64,000 nucleotides of DNA from JAFCUW01 sp049898325 (GTDB taxonomy: Bacteria > Pseudomonadota > Gammaproteobacteria > Burkholderiales > Burkholderiaceae_D), in the NCBI RefSeq assembly GCF_049898325.1, contig NZ_JAFCXL010000002.1, positions 186,001 to 250,000 of the forward strand, in the 5' to 3' direction. Position 1 is the first letter of the stretch, and every line of letters begins with the position of its first letter. Positions 36,211 through 43,891 of this stretch are shown here, piece by piece. Position numbers and translations under genes: made by a program. The notes beneath the pieces were generated by a model, which saw only the letters and a program-made list of their open reading frames with translations, was not told the DNA's origin and did no database searches.

Positions 36211-36295
36211 GTGGCTAGAAAGTAATGCGATCGGCCGGGTAAGGACGCTGCGGCCCGGTCAGCGCGTTGCACCGATCAATCTGTTAAGGCGGCTG

Positions 36296-36520
36296 ATGGA
36301 CACTCTTGAGCAATTTGTAGAAAAATTTAGCAATGCAGTTGATTTCCAGGAGGCCGTCGAGCTCAACGCTGACACCGACCTGAAGGCGCTGGCCGAATGG
36401 GATTCGCTGGCGGCGCTGGGTGTGATCATCATGTTCGACATGGAATACAACAAGGCCATCACCGGCGCCGACCTGGTGGCATGCAAATACCTGCGCAACA
36501 TTTATGAACTGATCGGCTGA
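36296..36520 (+). CDS. Acyl carrier protein, dedicated
   Basis: A 74-residue ACP. The phosphopantetheine attachment Ser lies in EWDSLAALGVI around residue 40, inside the typical helix-2 context. Helix 1 (TLEQFVEKFSNAVDF) and the acidic surface fit. The ATG at 36296 follows AAGGCGG. It is two bases upstream of a KAS III gene, so it probably carries the acyl chain made by its neighbours rather than serving bulk fatty acid synthesis. First gene of the accessory operon. Confidence 0.88.
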   Translation: MDTLEQFVEKFSNAVDFQEAVELNADTDLKALAEWDSLAALGVIIMFDMEYNKAITGADLVACKYLRNIYELIG

Positions 36521-36522
36521 GC

Positions 36523-37560
36523 ATGGCGCAGGTCAAACTTCATAACGTGCGTTACGCCGGCATGACGACCTGCGTGCCCCACCGTGTGGTATCGAATATG
36601 CGCGACTGCCCGCCGCACATGCGCAGCGCCCGTGAGCGCCTGGTGCGCAATATCGGCATCGAGGAGCGGCGCATCTGCTCGCCCTGGCAGACCTTCTCCG
36701 ACCTGGCCTTCGACGCCGCCGAAAAGCTGATCGCCGAACTGGACTGGCAACGCGACGAGATCGACGCCCTGATCATCGTCAGCCAGTCGCCCGACTACCT
36801 GATTCCATCGACGGCGATCATCATGCAGGACCGTCTCAAGCTCAAGCATTCGACCATCGCCTTCGACATCAACCTGGGCTGCTCCGGTTATGCCTTCGGC
36901 CTGCACGTGCTGGCCGCGATGATCGCCGGCGGCGGCGTCAAAAAGGCACTGCTGCTGATCGGCGACCGCGCCGCCGCCGTGGTCGACCCGCTGTTCTCGG
37001 ACGCTGCCAGCGCCACCGCGCTCGAATACGATCCGACGGCGCCACCCATGTTTTTCGACCTCAATAGTGACGGCAGCGGCCACCGCGCCATCATGCTGCC
37101 CGCTGGCGGCCATCGCGAGCCTTACGGTTTGCAGCATGCGGTGCCATACAGGGACGAGGACGGCCAGTGGCGCAGCACGGCCGAGCTGGAGCTGGACGGC
37201 CCGGCCGTGCTGAGTTTTTCCACCCAGGTGGTGCCGCCGGCCGTGAGAAAGCTGCTCGAGTTTGCCGACTGTCCCCTCGAGGACGTCGATTATTTCGTGT
37301 TCCACCAGGCCAACCGCATGATCAACGAAACCATCCGCAAGAAGCTGGGCGTGGTGCCGGAGAAGGTGCCGTCGTCGTTGCGCGACTTCGGCAACACCAG
37401 CGGCGCCTCGATTCCCGTGACGATGACGGCGCGCATCCGCGAACAACTCGACGGCCAGTCGAAGCGCCTGTTGCTGTGCGGCTTCGGCGTCGGCCTGTCA
37501 TGGGGCACCTGCCTGGTCGACATCGACCATGCGGTATTCCCGGAGATGATCGAGTCTTGA
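36523..37560 (+). CDS. 3-oxoacyl-ACP synthase III (KAS III) family protein
   Basis: A 345-residue thiolase-fold condensing enzyme. The Cys-His-Asn triad is visible: Cys in FDINLGCSGYAFGL (about residue 117), His in YFVFHQANRMINET and Asn in LRDFGNTSGASIPV. All three are intact, so decarboxylative condensation of a short acyl-CoA with malonyl-ACP is expected. It lies between the ACP and two SDR genes. Similar KAS III genes occur in flagellin glycosylation islands of Pseudomonas, where they help make an N-acyl group. Confidence 0.92.
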   Translation: MAQVKLHNVRYAGMTTCVPHRVVSNMRDCPPHMRSARERLVRNIGIEERRICSPWQTFSDLAFDAAEKLIAELDWQRDEIDALIIVSQSPDYLIPSTAIIMQDRLKLKHSTIAFDINLGCSGYAFGLHVLAAMIAGGGVKKALLLIGDRAAAVVDPLFSDAASATALEYDPTAPPMFFDLNSDGSGHRAIMLPAGGHREPYGLQHAVPYRDEDGQWRSTAELELDGPAVLSFSTQVVPPAVRKLLEFADCPLEDVDYFVFHQANRMINETIRKKLGVVPEKVPSSLRDFGNTSGASIPVTMTARIREQLDGQSKRLLLCGFGVGLSWGTCLVDIDHAVFPEMIES

Positions 37561-38315
37561 GCGCCGCCCCAACGAACTCGCCCTTTTCCCTCGAAGGCAA
37601 ACAGGTACTGGTAACCGGCGCCTCGTCCGGCATTGGCGCGGCCACCGCGGCGCTGTGCGCGCGCATGGGCGCCCAGGTGCTCGCCTGCGGGCGCGACGCC
37701 GGACGGCTCGATGCGGTGGTGGCAGCGTTGGCCGGCAGCGGCCACCGCGCCATCGTCGGCGACCTGACCGACCCTGCCGCCCGCGATGCGCTCATCGACG
37801 CCGCGCCGGTGCTCGACGGGGCCGTGTTCTGTGCCGGCTCGGCCACACTGGTGCCGTTTCGCATGGTCTCGCAAAAACACATGGACGCCATGTTCGCGGT
37901 GAACTTCGTTGCCCCCACCATGCTCTCGCAAGCGCTGCTGGCGAAGAAGAAGATCGGCGCCGGCGGCTCTCTCGTCTACGTGACGGCGATCGCCGAGCGC
38001 CTGGCGCCGCACGCGACGGCGATGTATTCGGCGGCCAAGGCGGCGCTCACCGCGGTGGCGCGCACCATCGCCATCGAGCACGCCAGACAGGGTATCCGCG
38101 CCAACTGCGTCTCGCCCGGCTACGTCGATACGCCCATGCTGGCATCGCTGCAAAGTGGCGTGAGCATCGAGAGCAAGCTGGTGTTGACGCCGCTGGGTAC
38201 GGTGAGCGCGGACGAAGTGGCCGGCGCCATCGCTTTCCTGCTGGTGCCTGCCAGCCGTCGTATTTCGCGCACCACCCTGACCATCGACGGCGGCATTTCG
38301 CTGCACGTACGTTAA
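37557..38315 (+). CDS. Short-chain dehydrogenase/reductase (FabG-like), first copy
   Basis: A 252-residue classical SDR. The nucleotide motif TGASSGIGAATAALCARMG lies near residue 18, and the catalytic YSAAK is near residue 157. The C-terminal ISRTTLTIDGGISL matches FabG-type enzymes. The start is a TTG at 37557 overlapping the KAS III stop (TTGA), giving tight coupling. A likely job is reducing the 3-oxoacyl-ACP made upstream, though action on a keto-sugar is possible. Confidence 0.88.
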   Translation: MSAAPTNSPFSLEGKQVLVTGASSGIGAATAALCARMGAQVLACGRDAGRLDAVVAALAGSGHRAIVGDLTDPAARDALIDAAPVLDGAVFCAGSATLVPFRMVSQKHMDAMFAVNFVAPTMLSQALLAKKKIGAGGSLVYVTAIAERLAPHATAMYSAAKAALTAVARTIAIEHARQGIRANCVSPGYVDTPMLASLQSGVSIESKLVLTPLGTVSADEVAGAIAFLLVPASRRISRTTLTIDGGISLHVR

Positions 38316-38325
38316 GGGAGCCAGA

Positions 38326-39060
38326 TTGACCGATCATCCATTTCACTTGAGAGACAAGCGCATCCTCGTCACCGGGGCGTCGAGCGGTATTGGCCGCGCC
38401 ATCGCCATCGAGTGTGCGCGTGCCGGCGCCACCGTCATTGCCAGCGCGCGCGATGTGCAGCGACTGGCCGACACCATGGCGGCCATGGGCGAGGGTGAAC
38501 ACATCTCGATGTGCGCCGACCTGGCCGACGCCGGGCAGATGGCGGCGCTGGTGGCCAGGGCCGGTGCCATCGACGGCGTGGTCCACGCGGCCGGCATCCA
38601 GGGACTGACGCCCATGCGCATGATGCGTCAGAGCTTTCTCGACCAGGTCATCGGCACCAATTTCATGGCGCCGGCCATGCTGACGCAAAAGCTGCTGGCG
38701 GCCAAATCGCTGCGCAACGGCGCCTCGATCGTGTTTCTGTCGTCGATCGCGGCGCACACCGGCACCGTCGGCGTGGGCGCGTATTCGTCCTCCAAAGGCG
38801 CCATCGAAGGCCTGATGCGGGTGCTGGCGCTGGAAACCGCGCCGCGCGCCATGCGCGTCAATGCGCTCGCCCCTGGACTGATCGACACACCGCTGGTCAA
38901 CGGCGACCGCGCCTTCCTGGAAGAGAAGGGCAAGGCCTACCCGCTCGGGCTGGGCCAACCGGAAGACGTGGCCTACGCCGCCATCTACCTGTTGTGCGAC
39001 GCCAGCCGCAAGGTGAGCGGTATCTCCCTGCATCTCGACGGTGGCATCCCATGGACGTGA
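38326..39060 (+). CDS. Short-chain dehydrogenase/reductase (FabG-like), second copy
   Basis: A 244-residue classical SDR related to its neighbour. It has TGASSGIGRAIAIECARAG near residue 14, the catalytic YSSSK near residue 150 and a C-terminal VSGISLHLDGGIPW. A TTG start follows AAGGGAG at proper distance. It ends 10 bases inside the next gene. Two adjacent SDRs suggest two distinct reductions or oxidations, for example at the acyl chain and on a sugar. Confidence 0.88.
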   Translation: MTDHPFHLRDKRILVTGASSGIGRAIAIECARAGATVIASARDVQRLADTMAAMGEGEHISMCADLADAGQMAALVARAGAIDGVVHAAGIQGLTPMRMMRQSFLDQVIGTNFMAPAMLTQKLLAAKSLRNGASIVFLSSIAAHTGTVGVGAYSSSKGAIEGLMRVLALETAPRAMRVNALAPGLIDTPLVNGDRAFLEEKGKAYPLGLGQPEDVAYAAIYLLCDASRKVSGISLHLDGGIPWT

Positions 39061-39710
39061 ACGAGACCGCCGCGGCGGCGCCGCACGACGTCATCGTCAT
39101 CAGCGCCGGCGGTTTCGGCCGCTCGCTGGTCAATACCAGCCACGGCGACCCTGCCAGCGGCGTGCTGTGGCGGGTCACCGGCTACCTCGACAACCGGCCG
39201 GCGCTGGCGGCCAGATGCACACTGCCGATCCTGGGCGACCCGATGAGCTACCAGGCGCGTGCCGGCGAGAGCTTCATCTGCGCGCTGGGCGACCCGCTGC
39301 AGCGGCGCCTGTACGCCGCACCGATACTGGCGCAGGGCGCGCCCTTCATGAACTTGTGCACCGGCCTGTTCAGCGCGGACGGCATCGAGATGGGAGTGGG
39401 CTGCTTTTTCGAGCCGCAGGTGCGCTGCGGCGTCGATACGCGTTTTGGCGACTTCGTCATCGTGCAGTCGACGTCGGTGATCGGCTACGAAGTGACGGTT
39501 GGCTCGTACACCACCATCGGCGCGTTCGTGTTTGTGGGCGGCGGCGCGCAGATCGGCGAGAACGTCACCATCCATCCCCATTCGACCATCCTGCCGAGAG
39601 TGAAGATCGGCGCCGGCGCGGTGGTCGGCGCCGGCAGCGTCGTCATGGCCAACGTGCCGGCTGGCGTGACGGTGCTGGGCAATCCGGCCAAAATTTTCAG
39701 GTTTAAATAG
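39051..39710 (+). CDS. Left-handed beta-helix acyl/acetyltransferase, PglD-like
   Basis: A 219-residue sugar O- or N-acyltransferase. The N-terminal Rossmann-like part (VIVISAGGFGRSLVNT, then VTGYLDNRPALA) is that of PglD-type amino-sugar acetyltransferases. The C-terminal part is a run of hexapeptide repeats (VIGYEVTVGSYTTIGAFVFV and later IGENVTIHPHSTILPRVKIG). The ATG at 39051 overlaps the SDR stop by 10 bases. It is a good candidate for transferring the ACP-borne acyl group to an amino sugar. Confidence 0.85.
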   Translation: MDVNETAAAAPHDVIVISAGGFGRSLVNTSHGDPASGVLWRVTGYLDNRPALAARCTLPILGDPMSYQARAGESFICALGDPLQRRLYAAPILAQGAPFMNLCTGLFSADGIEMGVGCFFEPQVRCGVDTRFGDFVIVQSTSVIGYEVTVGSYTTIGAFVFVGGGAQIGENVTIHPHSTILPRVKIGAGAVVGAGSVVMANVPAGVTVLGNPAKIFRFK

Positions 39711-40862
39711 ATGCAATCGAAAATGCCTGCCGCGGCGTATATCGACCAGCAATGGTTCGAGCGCGAGCGCGACCTGCTGTTCAAGCCTTTATGGCAGTTC
39801 ATCGGCCTGAAGATGATGCTCGAGCAGCACAACGCGTTCATCACGCGCACCCTGTGCGGCATCCCGATCGTGGTGCAGAATTTTCACGGCGAACTGCGCG
39901 CGTTCGAGAACGTCTGCCTGCACCGGCAAAACCCCATCCAGATCGAGCCTCAGGGGGTACGCCCGCTGGTGTGTTATTACCACGGCTGGGCTTTCGGCAG
40001 CGACGGCGCGCCGGCCAAGATCCCGTTCGAGGACACCCTGTACCGCTATCGGCCCGAGGAGCGCGCCTGCATGCACTTGCGCCGCTTCGCCCTCGAATGC
40101 GTGGGCAACCTGGTGTTCATCAACCTGTCGGCCGAGCCGATGCCGATCAAGCAGCAGTTCGGCACGGCCTTGCTGGCGAGCATGGCGCAATCGTCGCTGG
40201 CCTACGACGGCGAAGTGATGATGACCACCTACGAGGGCAAGTTCAACTGGAAGCTGGCCTACGAAAACCTGCGCGACAGCGTGCACCCGAAATTCCTGCA
40301 CGCGCGCTCGCTGTACAAGGAAGTGAAATTTGAACCCCTGATCAACGAGGCAGCGCTGGCCGCCTTGAAGGTGCAGCAGGCCGGGCCGGCGCCGGACGCG
40401 GCGCGCGCGCGCGCGCTGCTGCGCAGTTTCAGCGGCGGCGGGCGCGATACCGCGATCGACCCCTTCGTCCACCAGGACTGGTTCGACAACGTCGAGCGCT
40501 ACCGCGACCAGGACTGGTACTACAACTGGCTGGCCTTTCCCAACCTGCACATCGCCTCGCCCACGGGCGGCCATTCCTTCATCATCGAACAGCACGTGCC
40601 GGTGGGGCCGGGCCGCACCGACCTGATCGTGCACGCCGTGCTGGCGAAAAAGAAAAAACGTTTTTCCGGTTCGCTGGCGGTGCTGCACGCGACCATGATG
40701 GGCCTCGAGCGCATCCTGCGCGAAGACATCGGCGTGCTGGAAGATATCCAGCGCACCCTGCATCCGGGCGCCCGCCCGGCCCACCTGGGCGACTACGAAT
40801 TCATCAACGCCGGCATCGAACACTGGTACCTCGACCTGATGGAGGGGCGCTTTGCACTGTAA
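39711..40862 (+). CDS. Rieske non-heme iron oxygenase (alpha-subunit type)
   Basis: A 383-residue oxygenase. The Rieske centre is CLHRQNPI followed by CYYHGW, a C-x-H ... C-x2-H set. The mononuclear iron site is in NLRDSVHPKFLHARSL, with the D-x2-H-x4-H pattern including the bridging Asp. The third ligand Asp probably lies in REDIGVLEDIQRTL. All ligands look intact, so a hydroxylation or demethylation is expected. No ferredoxin or reductase gene is adjacent, so electrons must come from elsewhere. Substrate unknown; context points to an acyl or sugar precursor. Confidence 0.9.
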   Translation: MQSKMPAAAYIDQQWFERERDLLFKPLWQFIGLKMMLEQHNAFITRTLCGIPIVVQNFHGELRAFENVCLHRQNPIQIEPQGVRPLVCYYHGWAFGSDGAPAKIPFEDTLYRYRPEERACMHLRRFALECVGNLVFINLSAEPMPIKQQFGTALLASMAQSSLAYDGEVMMTTYEGKFNWKLAYENLRDSVHPKFLHARSLYKEVKFEPLINEAALAALKVQQAGPAPDAARARALLRSFSGGGRDTAIDPFVHQDWFDNVERYRDQDWYYNWLAFPNLHIASPTGGHSFIIEQHVPVGPGRTDLIVHAVLAKKKKRFSGSLAVLHATMMGLERILREDIGVLEDIQRTLHPGARPAHLGDYEFINAGIEHWYLDLMEGRFAL

Positions 40863-41487
40863 AACCTCACCGTCGAAGTTCGTCATCGGCGCCATGCCGG
40901 AACTGGCGTGGGTGGCCGCCGCCTGGCGCGAAAACGCGCCCGGACTGGACATCGTCGAGGTGGCCGTGGACGGCAACGATGCCGCCAGCGTCATCGCCGC
41001 CGCCCTGGCCGGTGCCGGCGAGGGCGACAGCGCCTTCGTCGTATATGGCGCCGCGCAGCTCAACATGCGCCGCCTCGAGCTGATGGCGCAGGTCAAGTCG
41101 CTCGGTATCGCCATGCCGCCACTGGTCTGCCGCGGCGCCATCGTCGCCGCCACCGCCTCGGTCAGCGAAAACTGCCAGGTGGGCGCGGGCGCGGTGATCG
41201 GGCCGGGCTGCCGCATCGGCTATAACAGCGTGATCGGCGCCGCCGCCATCATCGGCAGTGGCGCCGTCATCGGCACCTCGGCGTTCATCGACGACGGCGC
41301 GCAGATCGGCCGCGGCGCCGCGGTCGCCGCCCATGCCGCCATCGGTCTCGGTGTGGTCATCGGCCATGGTGTCAAGGTCGGCAAGTTCTCCATCGTCGAC
41401 AAGCCGGGCATCTACACCGCCGATATCGGCGCCCGCACCTTCATCCACGCCAGCCACGCCCGGCCCATCGTGGTGGTGGGGCAGTAG
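40852..41487 (+). CDS. Left-handed beta-helix transferase-like protein, second copy
   Basis: A 211-residue protein with an N-terminal alpha/beta region (FVIGAMPELAWVAAAWRE) and about nine hexapeptide repeats (VGAGAVIGPGCRIGYNSVIG onwards). The start is a TTG at 40852 with GGAGGGGC upstream, overlapping the oxygenase gene by 11 bases. It resembles its neighbour at 39051 in architecture but not closely in sequence. Probably an acyltransferase acting on a nucleotide sugar. Confidence 0.78.
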   Translation: MHCKTSPSKFVIGAMPELAWVAAAWRENAPGLDIVEVAVDGNDAASVIAAALAGAGEGDSAFVVYGAAQLNMRRLELMAQVKSLGIAMPPLVCRGAIVAATASVSENCQVGAGAVIGPGCRIGYNSVIGAAAIIGSGAVIGTSAFIDDGAQIGRGAAVAAHAAIGLGVVIGHGVKVGKFSIVDKPGIYTADIGARTFIHASHARPIVVVGQ

Positions 41488-41532
41488 GGCACCCATCGGT
41501 TTCGTCTACATCATTGCGAAAGAGTCAACTGC

Positions 41533-42768
41533 ATGCCATCGTTCCAGTCAGATACCATCACCTCCCGCCTCGGGCTCGGCGCGTTCGAACCCGAACAGGC
41601 TTTTCTGGCGGCGGTCGAGCTGTACCGCCAGGATCCCCTGTTCGCCGTGCCGGCGCGCGTGCGCGACATCCTTGCCCGGCGCGGCGCCGATGCGCCGATC
41701 GTGCTGCTCGGGCGCAGCGATTTTGGCGGCAACCTGATTCATGCCCTGCGCGAAAAAGCGCGGGTGCTGTTCGTGGTCGACGACTTTCGCGCCCACCGCG
41801 GCCAGCAGTTTCACGGACTGGACTACATCTCGTCCGACCGTTTCCTGGAGATGGCGCGGCAGGACCCCGACCTGATCGGCGTGAATGCCTGCCGCTTCGA
41901 TTATTCGCGGCGCTTTTTCGATGGACTGTGCCGCGACCGCGGCATCGCGCTGGCGAACTTCGAGCAGATCGTCCGCGCTTGCGACCTCAATGAGGTGCTC
42001 GATCATCGGGTACACGACTGGGGCGGCGTGATCGCCAGCCGCACCGCCCAATACCAGCAGCTGGCCGCGCGCATGGCCGATCCGTATTCCGTCGAGACGC
42101 TCTATTCAGTGCTGACGTTTCACCTTAGCGGCAACCCCGAGTGGTTTCTCAACGTCGCCCGGCCGTACTCGACCCTGTACGTGCGCTCCGGCCTGTTCGC
42201 CTTCGACAGTGGCGAGAAAATGGTCGATTGCGGCGCCTCCATCGGCGAATCGACCACTGCGCTGATGCACGCCACCGAGGGCAGCTTTGCGCGCTCGTGG
42301 ATGATCGAGCCGGACCGCATCAACGTGGCCACGCTGCAGGGTTTCATCCGCAAATATGCCGACACCGCGCACGCCGCCAAGATGTCGCTGCACGCCGTCG
42401 CGGTTGGGGAGGAGAGAGCGCGCGCGCCGTTCGAGCATCTCGGCCACCACGGTGGTTCGGTGTTGCCGCCTACCCGCGCCGACGCCTGTCCTGAGGCCGA
42501 TTACGTGGCCGTCGAGCGCATCGACGACATCGTTGACGATGCGCCCACCATCATCAAGATGGACATCGAGGGTTTTGAATTGCCGGCATTGAAAGGCGCC
42601 GAACGCACCATCCGCGCCGCGCGGCCGAAGCTGCTGGTGTCGGCTTACCACCGCTCGACCGACCTGCTCGACATCCCGGCCTGGATCGACACCATCGCGC
42701 CCGATTACCGCATTGGCCTGCGCCATCATACGGAAGACCGCTGGGATACCTGCTTGTATTTTTATTGA
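41533..42768 (+). CDS. FkbM-family methyltransferase
   Basis: A 411-residue protein. The C-terminal 240 residues form an FkbM-type SAM-dependent methyltransferase. Visible parts are the SAM-binding MVDCGASIGESTTALM, WMIEPDRINVATLQG and the family signature IIKMDIEGFELPALKGAERT. The N-terminal 170 residues are an additional alpha/beta domain with PIVLLGRSDFGGNLIHALRE, perhaps Rossmann-like. FkbM enzymes O-methylate sugars and related hydroxyls. It is last in the plus-strand accessory operon and converges on the aminotransferase 7 bp away. Confidence 0.87.
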   Translation: MPSFQSDTITSRLGLGAFEPEQAFLAAVELYRQDPLFAVPARVRDILARRGADAPIVLLGRSDFGGNLIHALREKARVLFVVDDFRAHRGQQFHGLDYISSDRFLEMARQDPDLIGVNACRFDYSRRFFDGLCRDRGIALANFEQIVRACDLNEVLDHRVHDWGGVIASRTAQYQQLAARMADPYSVETLYSVLTFHLSGNPEWFLNVARPYSTLYVRSGLFAFDSGEKMVDCGASIGESTTALMHATEGSFARSWMIEPDRINVATLQGFIRKYADTAHAAKMSLHAVAVGEERARAPFEHLGHHGGSVLPPTRADACPEADYVAVERIDDIVDDAPTIIKMDIEGFELPALKGAERTIRAARPKLLVSAYHRSTDLLDIPAWIDTIAPDYRIGLRHHTEDRWDTCLYFY

Positions 42769-42775
42769 AGCGGCT

Positions 42776-43891
42776 TCACTGTCCGGCGATCAGTGCGACG
42801 ATGCGCTCGATCTGGCCGGATTCCAGGTCCGGGTAAATGGGCAGGCAGATCACCTGCGCTGCCGCGCGCGTGGCGTGCGGCAGGTTGGCAGGGTCTGCCG
42901 ACGCCATCGGCCGGTACATGGGAAAGTCGCTGATCAGGGGGTAAAAATAGCGGCGTGCGACGATGCCGGCGTCGCGCAGTTTGTGGTGCAGGGCGTCGCG
43001 GTCGAGGCCATAAGCGGGGCCGACCAGGATGGGGAAATAGGCGCCGTTGGGCGTGACACTGCCGTCGTGCGGCAGGCAGGTGATGCCGGCCACGCCTGCG
43101 AGCGCGCACCGGTAGTGCTCGTCGATCTGGCGGCGGCGCGCCAGCGCGGCGTCGATATGCGTCAGCTGCAGCAGGCCGAAGGCGGCATTGAACTCGCTCA
43201 TCTTGCCGTTGATGCCGGGCGCAACGACGGTCACTTCATCGACGATGCCGAAGTTTTTCAGGTTGTCGATGTGGCGCTTGGTGGCCGCATCCGGGCTGAC
43301 GATGGCGCCGCCTTCGAAGGTATGAAACACCTTGGTGCCATGAAAACTGAGCACCGCCAGGTCGCCGTGGCGCAGGATGCTGGCGCCGTCCTGGCGCACG
43401 GCGAAGGCGTGGGCGGCGTCGTAAATCACTTTCAGATCGTGGCGGCGGGCGATGGCGTCGATTGCCTGCGTGTCGCACGGGCGGCCGTAGCAATGGACCG
43501 GCATGATGGCGGTGGTCTCGGGCGTGATGGCCGCTTCGATGCGCGCCGGGTCGAGGTTGAAGGTGGCCGGGTCGATGTCGGCAAATACCGGCCTGATCCC
43601 GTTCCACATCATGGCGTGGGCGGTGGCGACGAAGGAATACGGGGTGGTGATGACCTCCCCCTTCACGCCCAGCGATTGAAGCGCCGTCATCAGGGCAATG
43701 GTGCCGTTGGCAAACAGCGAAATATGCCCGACGCCCAGGTACTCGCACAGCGCCGCTTCGAGTTGCTGGTGAAACGGGCCGCCGTTGGTGACGTACTTGT
43801 TGGCCCAGATCTGCTCCAGGTAGGGCATCAGCTCGGCCAGCGGCGGCAGCAGCGGCTGGGTGACGTAGATGGGGGGCGTGGCGTCGCTCAT
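42776..43891 (-). CDS. DegT/DnrJ/EryC1-type sugar aminotransferase
   Basis: A 371-residue PLP enzyme predicted to aminate a nucleotide-linked 4-keto-6-deoxy sugar. The PLP Lys is in SFHGTKVFHTFEGG, the ring-stacking DAAHAFAV segment is present, and TTPYSFVATAHAM and PVHCYGRPCD match VioA/FdtB-like members. The ATG at 43891 overlaps the glycosyltransferase stop by four bases. It completes an amino-sugar theme together with the acyl genes on the opposite strand. Confidence 0.9.
   Translation of the reverse strand: MSDATPPIYVTQPLLPPLAELMPYLEQIWANKYVTNGGPFHQQLEAALCEYLGVGHISLFANGTIALMTALQSLGVKGEVITTPYSFVATAHAMMWNGIRPVFADIDPATFNLDPARIEAAITPETTAIMPVHCYGRPCDTQAIDAIARRHDLKVIYDAAHAFAVRQDGASILRHGDLAVLSFHGTKVFHTFEGGAIVSPDAATKRHIDNLKNFGIVDEVTVVAPGINGKMSEFNAAFGLLQLTHIDAALARRRQIDEHYRCALAGVAGITCLPHDGSVTPNGAYFPILVGPAYGLDRDALHHKLRDAGIVARRYFYPLISDFPMYRPMASADPANLPHATRAAAQVICLPIYPDLESGQIERIVALIAGQ

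Larger units (their letters stand above)
35834..36295. other. Divergent intergenic control region between the nitrate operon and the acyl/glycan operon
   Basis: This 462-bp gene-free stretch holds, on the minus strand, a sigma-54-like promoter, a dual hexaloop and an intrinsic terminator (listed separately). Near its plus-strand end are a TATGAT -10-like box, an imperfect inverted repeat (36155-36192) and the AAGGCGG ribosome-binding site of the acyl carrier gene. No additional convincing coding frame was seen. Confidence 0.8.
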
